A DNA stretch of 64,000 bases from Pseudomonas neuropathica (GTDB lineage Bacteria > Pseudomonadota > Gammaproteobacteria > Pseudomonadales > Pseudomonadaceae): positions 69,768 through 133,767 of the forward strand of contig NZ_JACOPX010000012.1 in assembly GCF_015461835.1 (NCBI RefSeq). The letters are read 5' to 3'. Made by a program: the position numbers and the translations under genes. The notes under the pieces were generated by a model. That model worked only from the letters and a program-made list of their open reading frames with translations, made no database searches and was not told the DNA's origin. This document shows positions 60,187 through 64,000 of the stretch, piece by piece; the first letter of the stretch is position 1; each line of letters begins with the position of its first letter.

Positions 60187-60986
60187 TATTTAGTGACGTC
60201 AGCGCTGAAGTATTTTTCCGAAAGCTTGGCCAGCGTGCCATCGGCGCGCAGCTTTTCGATAGCCTTGTTCACTGCAGCCAACAGTTCAGGCTCGCCTTTG
60301 CGCAAGGTAACGCCAGCTTCCTGACGAGAGAACGGTTCGCCTGCGGCAGTGGTGTCCTTGGCTTTGCGGGCGTATTCCAGTGCGGCCAGACGGTCAATCA
60401 GGATGGCGTCGATACGGCCGACACGCAGGTCCTGGAATTTGGTCGGATCATCTTCATAGGTGCGCACGTCAGCGGTCGGCACGTTGGCTTTGACCCACTG
60501 CTCGTAGTTGGTGCCCAGGCCCACGCCGACTTTCTTGCCACCCAGATCGGCAGCGGATTTGATGTTCAGGTCGGCGGCTTTCTTGGTCAGCACCAGCGCC
60601 TGAATCCCGGAAACGGTGTACGGCTCGGAGAAGTCATACTTCTTCTTGCGCTCTTCGGAAATGGTCACCTGGTTGATCACTGCATCCAGACGCTTGGACT
60701 CAAGCGCCGCGAGGATGCCATCCCACTTGGTGGTCTGCAGTTTGACCTTCACACCCAGCTCTTTGGCCAGCGCCTCAGAGAATTCGACTTCGAAACCGGA
60801 CAGCTTGCCGTCGGCATCAACAAAGCTGAACGGTGGGTAAGTGCCTTCCAGGCCGACGTTGATAACGCCTTTGTCCTTGATCTGTTGCAACTGTTCACCG
60901 GCCACTGCCTGGCCGATCAGGCCGGCGCTCAGCGCAAGGCCCAGCGAACCCACCAGCAGATTGCGACGTAGTGCGGAAAAATTCAT
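60186..60986 (-). CDS. tcyJ: Cystine-binding periplasmic protein TcyJ (FliY)
   Basis: This 266-residue family 3 binding protein has a signal peptide ending GQAVA and mature GEQLQQIKDKGVINVGLEGTYPPFSFVDADGKLSGFEVEFSEALAKELGV, very close to FliY/TcyJ. It captures L-cystine and possibly other disulfide amino acids. It contains no cysteine and no methionine after the initiator, fitting expression under sulfur starvation. It heads the operon. The promoter region has GGAATA at 61172 on the plus strand, the reverse of TATTCC. Confidence 0.93.
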   Translation of the reverse strand: MNFSALRRNLLVGSLGLALSAGLIGQAVAGEQLQQIKDKGVINVGLEGTYPPFSFVDADGKLSGFEVEFSEALAKELGVKVKLQTTKWDGILAALESKRLDAVINQVTISEERKKKYDFSEPYTVSGIQALVLTKKAADLNIKSAADLGGKKVGVGLGTNYEQWVKANVPTADVRTYEDDPTKFQDLRVGRIDAILIDRLAALEYARKAKDTTAAGEPFSRQEAGVTLRKGEPELLAAVNKAIEKLRADGTLAKLSEKYFSADVTK

Positions 60987-61193
60987 GACAAGCCCCTGTG
61001 TTTTCTTATGGAAGACGCTTAAGGAAAGTTGGCGAATTGGTGATTCGGACGACAGCGCTATCCTGCCTTAAAGCAGCTTATGCGTCTCTCGCGAAATTCG
61101 CCTGCGGCGAGACTATAAGATGTCTGCGTTAGACTTGAAAATACTTAATATCTGAAATGTTATTCTTTATTGGAATATGTGTTGTCTGTGGAA
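60987..61193 (-). promoter_or_regulatory. Upstream region of tcyJLN
   Basis: About 200 bp with a small hairpin TCTCGC/GCGAGA (61086-61112) and an AT-rich block (61135-61185) that reads ATATTCCAATAAAGAATAAC on the minus strand, related to the TCTTATTCC element. The promoter is expected here, giving a leader of roughly 100-150 bases. Confidence 0.45.
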
Positions 61194-61261
61194 AAAGATC
61201 GCCGCCTGCGGCAGTTCCTACAGGTAATCCCGTGTAGGAGCTGCCGCAGGCTGCGATCTTT
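61194..61261. repeat. REP doublet, AAGATCGC...GGCAGC class (short spacer)
   Basis: AAAGATCGCCGCCTGCGGCA and TGCCGCAGGCTGCGATCTTT flank a 10-base centre. It lies between the dcyD stop and the tcyJ promoter, both on the minus strand. Confidence 0.92.
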
Positions 61262-61272
61262 TGATCTTGCTC

Positions 61273-62265
61273 TTACAAAAAATCCCTATAGGCAAACAAC
61301 GCCGGCGCGCCGCCGGTGTGCAAGAAAATGATCGGCCCCTCATCAAAACGCTGACGCCCGATCCCGTCCAGCAATCCCGCCATCGCCTTGCCGGTATAAA
61401 CCGGATCCAGCAACACTGCTTCCTGACTCGCCAGCAACTTCACTGCCGCCAGCGTCCCGGCATTCGGCTCGCCATAACGCGGGCCGAAATATTCGTCCCA
61501 CAACTCGACCTTGAAACTGGCCGGCAGTTCGACGCCGAGCAGCGCCGCCGTGCGTTCGGCAAGTCCCTGAACCTTCGGCCGCTGATCTTCTTCACTGCGC
61601 GAAACCGTCACGCCAATCACCGGCAATTGCGGCAGCACTTCGCTCAACGCCAATGCCAGACCGCTGTGAGTGCCGGCACTGCCCGAGGCCAACACCACGG
61701 CGGCGAAATTCAGGCCGGTGTCGTTGATCTGCTCGGCCAGTTCCAGACCTGCGCGCACATAGCCCAACGCACCGAGCGCATTGGAGCCACCGATTGGCAC
61801 CAGATACGGCTTCTTGCCGTTGCTGCGCAGGCGGGCGGCGAGGGCGGTCAGTTGTTCGTCGGCGTTGTCGAGGTTGTCGACCAGTTCGACTTTGGTATCG
61901 AACAGATCCAGCAGCAGGCGGTTGCCGTTGCCGGTGTAATTGCTGTCGTCAGTGCCCAGCGGATTTTCCAGCAGCGCCACACAGCCAAGACCGAGTTTGG
62001 CGGCGAGTGCGGCGGTTTGACGAACATGGTTCGATTGCAGCGCACCGGCGGTAATTAGCGTATCGGCACCTTGCGCCAAGGCATCGGCAGCGAGGTATTC
62101 GAGTTTGCGCAATTTGTTGCCGCCCATGGCCAGCGGCGTCAGGTCATCGCGCTTGATGTACACCTCGCGGCCGAGCCAGGTGGACAGGCGTTCGAGTTTT
62201 TCCAGGGGCGTCGGGTGGCCGAGCAGGTCGAGACGGTTAAAGCGGTCCAGCTGTTGTTTGATCAT
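61273..62265 (-). CDS. dcyD: D-cysteine desulfhydrase DcyD
   Basis: The 330-residue PLP enzyme of the ACC deaminase/D-cysteine desulfhydrase family breaks D-cysteine to pyruvate, ammonia and sulfide. The PLP lysine lies in LAMGGNKLRKLEYL, the QSNHVRQTAALAAKLG motif follows, and IFLHTGGAPALFAY is the C-terminal phosphate/substrate region. It stands upstream of tcyJLN in the same direction, as fliY-dcyD-yecSC are grouped in enterics. It begins MIKQQLDRFNRL and is divergent from epsC. Confidence 0.93.
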   Translation of the reverse strand: MIKQQLDRFNRLDLLGHPTPLEKLERLSTWLGREVYIKRDDLTPLAMGGNKLRKLEYLAADALAQGADTLITAGALQSNHVRQTAALAAKLGLGCVALLENPLGTDDSNYTGNGNRLLLDLFDTKVELVDNLDNADEQLTALAARLRSNGKKPYLVPIGGSNALGALGYVRAGLELAEQINDTGLNFAAVVLASGSAGTHSGLALALSEVLPQLPVIGVTVSRSEEDQRPKVQGLAERTAALLGVELPASFKVELWDEYFGPRYGEPNAGTLAAVKLLASQEAVLLDPVYTGKAMAGLLDGIGRQRFDEGPIIFLHTGGAPALFAYRDFL

Positions 62266-62455
62266 GAGTCCGTACTGGCGGAGGAAGATGAAAGGACTAT
62301 AGGCACGCGCTTTTGCAGGGGCAACCGTGAATCGCTTATAGCCAAATGAACTGAGGCCAGCACTATCGGTTCTTAATTCGCTCTCTTGACCATGCCGTAA
62401 AGTAGTCGCCGTTGACGCGGCCAGACAGTCCGGCCGCCCGTGAGGAGTCTTTACC

Positions 62456-63382
62456 GTGAGCGAGCGTTCCAGCCATTGGCAATTGCAGACCATCGTCAGT
62501 CAACTGCGCAGCGCGCGGGATCAGTGGCGGGCACAGAACGGCCGGGCGTCCGGCGAGCAGGGTGGTCGCGAGTTGCCGTCGCGGGCGGCGATGGCGGAGA
62601 TTCTCGAAGCACTGTGTGGGGCGTTGTTCCCGATGCGTCTCGGCCCGGTGGATCTGCGTGAAGAGAGTGAGGATTTTTACGTCGGTCACACCCTTGATGT
62701 GGCGCTGAATGCGTTGTTGGCGCAGACCCGTCTGGAACTGCGTTACGTCGCCCGCCACAACGCGCAGGCCGACACTGAAGTCGAAGCCCGCGCCATTCAG
62801 ATCGTGCAGGATTTTGCCTTGGCTTTACCGGGACTGCGCGCGCTGCTCGACAGCGATGTGCTGGCGGCCTATCACGGTGATCCGGCGGCGCGCAGTGTTG
62901 ATGAAGTGCTGCTGTGCTATCCGGGGATTCTGGCGGTGATTCACCATCGCCTGGCGCATCATTTGTATCGCGCGGGTTTGCCGTTGCTGGCGCGGATCAG
63001 TGCGGAGATCGCTCATTCGGCGACTGGTATCGATATCCATCCGGGTGCGCAGATTGGCCGGAGCTTCTTTATCGATCACGGCACGGGTGTGGTGATTGGC
63101 GAGACGGCGATCATTGGTGAGCGCGTGCGGATTTATCAGGCCGTGACGTTGGGTGCCAAACGTTTCCCGGCGGATGAAGACGGGCAGTTGCAGAAAGGCC
63201 ATCCGCGTCATCCGATCGTTGAAGACGATGTGGTGATTTATGCCGGGGCGACGATTCTCGGGCGGATCACCATTGGCAAGGGTTCGACCATTGGCGGCAA
63301 TGTGTGGCTGACGCGCAGTGTGCCGGCGGGGTGCAATTTGACCCAGGCGAATTTGCAGCATGATGACGGGACGCAGAAGTAG
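62456..63382 (+). CDS. epsC: Serine O-acetyltransferase EpsC/CysE
   Basis: The 308-residue enzyme acetylates L-serine, making the acceptor for sulfide in cysteine synthesis. Residues 185-290 form the left-handed beta helix of hexapeptide repeats: ATGIDIHPGAQIGRSFFIDHGTGVVIGETAIIGERVRIYQAVTLGAKRF and HPIVEDDVVIYAGATILGRITIGKGSTIGGNVWLTRSVP. The longer N-terminal domain is of the EpsC type. It uses a GTG start at 62456 after GAGGAG. It is divergent from dcyD over 190 bp and completes a cystine/D-cysteine/cysteine-synthesis group. Confidence 0.92.
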   Translation: MSERSSHWQLQTIVSQLRSARDQWRAQNGRASGEQGGRELPSRAAMAEILEALCGALFPMRLGPVDLREESEDFYVGHTLDVALNALLAQTRLELRYVARHNAQADTEVEARAIQIVQDFALALPGLRALLDSDVLAAYHGDPAARSVDEVLLCYPGILAVIHHRLAHHLYRAGLPLLARISAEIAHSATGIDIHPGAQIGRSFFIDHGTGVVIGETAIIGERVRIYQAVTLGAKRFPADEDGQLQKGHPRHPIVEDDVVIYAGATILGRITIGKGSTIGGNVWLTRSVPAGCNLTQANLQHDDGTQK

Positions 63383-63412
63383 GCCTCTGAATTTGCTTCG
63401 CGGCTGCTGACC

Positions 63413-63478
63413 TCTTCGCGAGCAAGCTCGCTCCCACAATGGAATGCATTTCAAATGTGGGAGCGAGCTTGCTCGCGA
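63413..63478. repeat. REP doublet, GGGAGCGAGCTTGCTCGCG class (short spacer)
   Basis: CTTCGCGAGCAAGCTCGCTC and its inverse flank ATGGAATGCATTTCAAA, 30 bases after the epsC stop. Confidence 0.92.
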
Positions 63479-63622
63479 ATGGTTTTCAGGCAAATCGAGA
63501 TAATGGCCTTCAGCCAATTCTCCAGTGAACGAATCCCCCCAAACCCGCGTCATACCCCTCCTTGAGCTAGTGTAGGAAAACTACCGCCTAGCCGTGCGAT
63601 TAGTCCTTACCAGCCTATCCAT

Positions 63623-63652
63623 GTTTAACTTGAACGTTCATTCAAGTTAAAC
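63623..63652. promoter_or_regulatory. BetI-like operator upstream of betT
   Basis: GTTTAACTTGAA and TTCAAGTTAAAC form a perfect 12-bp inverted repeat around CGTTCA, with the core TGAACGTTCA at 63631-63640. BetI repressor sites of Pseudomonas share this kind of TTGA...CGTTCA...TCAA core. It lies about 90 bases before betT and is a good candidate for choline-responsive control. Confidence 0.6.
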
Positions 63653-63743
63653 CGGTGGTTCGCTGCCCGCTCACAACAGGAGGCTTGCCTTTGCTGAGTC
63701 CGATCATTTCAGCCACGTTTCAACCCCTCGAGGTGCACGTTTC

Positions 63744-64000
63744 ATGAGTGCATCGTCTACCCCCGCCAGCGGTCTGGTACGCATGAATCCGCCGGTGTTC
63801 TACTTCGCCGCGACGGTCATTCTGCTGTTTGGTCTCGTTGTCATCGCCATGCCGGAGCAGGCAGGCGCCTGGCTGCTGGAAGCGCAAAACTGGGCGGCCA
63901 ATACGGTCGGCTGGTACTACATGCTCGCGATGACCCTGTATCTGGTCTTCGTGGTGGTCACCGCCTTATCCGGCTACGGCAAGATAAAACTCGGTGCCGA
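63744..64000 (+). CDS. betT: BCCT-family choline/betaine transporter BetT, 5' part
   Basis: The first 85 residues are visible: a short polar start (MSASSTPASGLVRMN), then NPPVFYFAATVILLFGLVVIAMPEQAGAWLLEAQNWAANTVGWYYMLAMTLYLVFVV, which matches the first two helices of BCCT transporters. The gene runs off the window. The BetI-like palindrome upstream supports choline or betaine as substrate. The ribosome site is weak (CGAGGTG). Confidence 0.85.
   Translation, partial: MSASSTPASGLVRMNPPVFYFAATVILLFGLVVIAMPEQAGAWLLEAQNWAANTVGWYYMLAMTLYLVFVVVTALSGYGKIKLGA

Noticed and set aside
2890..63478. Recurrent palindromic repeats considered as a CRISPR array
   Set aside because: The copies are dispersed, occur as inverted pairs between genes, have no regular unique spacers, and no cas genes are present. 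They are REP elements.
1..64000. Prophage, transposon, tRNA or rRNA genes
   Set aside because: I found no integrase, transposase, phage structural gene or recognisable stable RNA gene in the window.

Overview
The window is chromosomal DNA of a Pseudomonas, most likely of the P. fluorescens/koreensis group. The evidence is the G+C-rich codon use, the gene content, and many Pseudomonas-type REP palindromes. From memory, the gene order of the left part (gabD-gabT, desA beside a PAS-GGDEF-EAL gene, sbp-cysTWA) resembles the P. aeruginosa PAO1 chromosome near PA0265-PA0290. I see no rRNA, tRNA, CRISPR array, transposase or phage gene.

Layout. 1-7.4 kb: end of gabD, gabT, a response regulator-HDOD gene, a diguanylate cyclase, the fatty acid desaturase desA and a GGDEF-EAL gene. 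7.5-11.8 kb: sulfate uptake (oscA, sbp, cysTWA). 11.9-18.7 kb: an Mpo1-like membrane protein, a Crp/Fnr regulator, a periplasmic 5-hydroxyisourate hydrolase and a GlcG/HbpS-like protein divergent from an HprRS/CusRS-type two-component system, then an AraC regulator divergent from a second desaturase. 18.9-36.2 kb: a sulfate-ester island (arylsulfatase atsA, transporter atsBC/atsR, dioxygenase atsK, a second sulfatase, two SftR-like LysR regulators, an SftP-like TonB receptor, an arylsulfate sulfotransferase, a small unknown beta protein and tonB-exbB-exbD). 36.6-42.8 kb: a small hydrolase, an unusual sigma-54 activator, a MetQ-like protein and a polar amino acid ABC transporter. 43.2-50.6 kb: an AAA ATPase, a TriABC-type RND pump and a methyltransferase. 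50.7-57.3 kb: metNIQ with a flavin monooxygenase and two SfnB-type flavoproteins. 57.5-63.4 kb: an unknown two-repeat protein, cystine uptake tcyJLN, D-cysteine desulfhydrase and serine acetyltransferase. 63.7 kb to the end: the start of betT, with a BetI-like operator.

How the genes fit together. More than half of the window serves sulfur scavenging: inorganic sulfate, aryl and alkyl sulfate esters, sulfones/sulfonates, methionine-type substrates, cystine and D-cysteine. The TonB-ExbBD set could energise the SftP-like receptor for uptake of bulky sulfate esters. The sulfatases, AtsK and the sulfotransferase then move or release sulfate, and epsC makes the acceptor for cysteine synthesis. Two window-wide signals tie these units together. 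First, many of the proteins (Sbp, OscA, AtsR, AtsK, one MetQ, TcyJ, both SfnB proteins and the small unknown protein) contain no cysteine and no methionine except the initiator. Second, a TCTTATTCC-like element lies upstream of several of the operons.

The clearest under-described points are a coupled 22-residue leader ORF behind a terminator-like hairpin in front of the sfnB operon, a sigma-54 activator without GAFTGA or a DNA-binding domain, a 108-residue avidin-like protein in the sulfate-ester operon, and a family of 168-196-bp intergenic repeats, one copy of which is tandemly duplicated.
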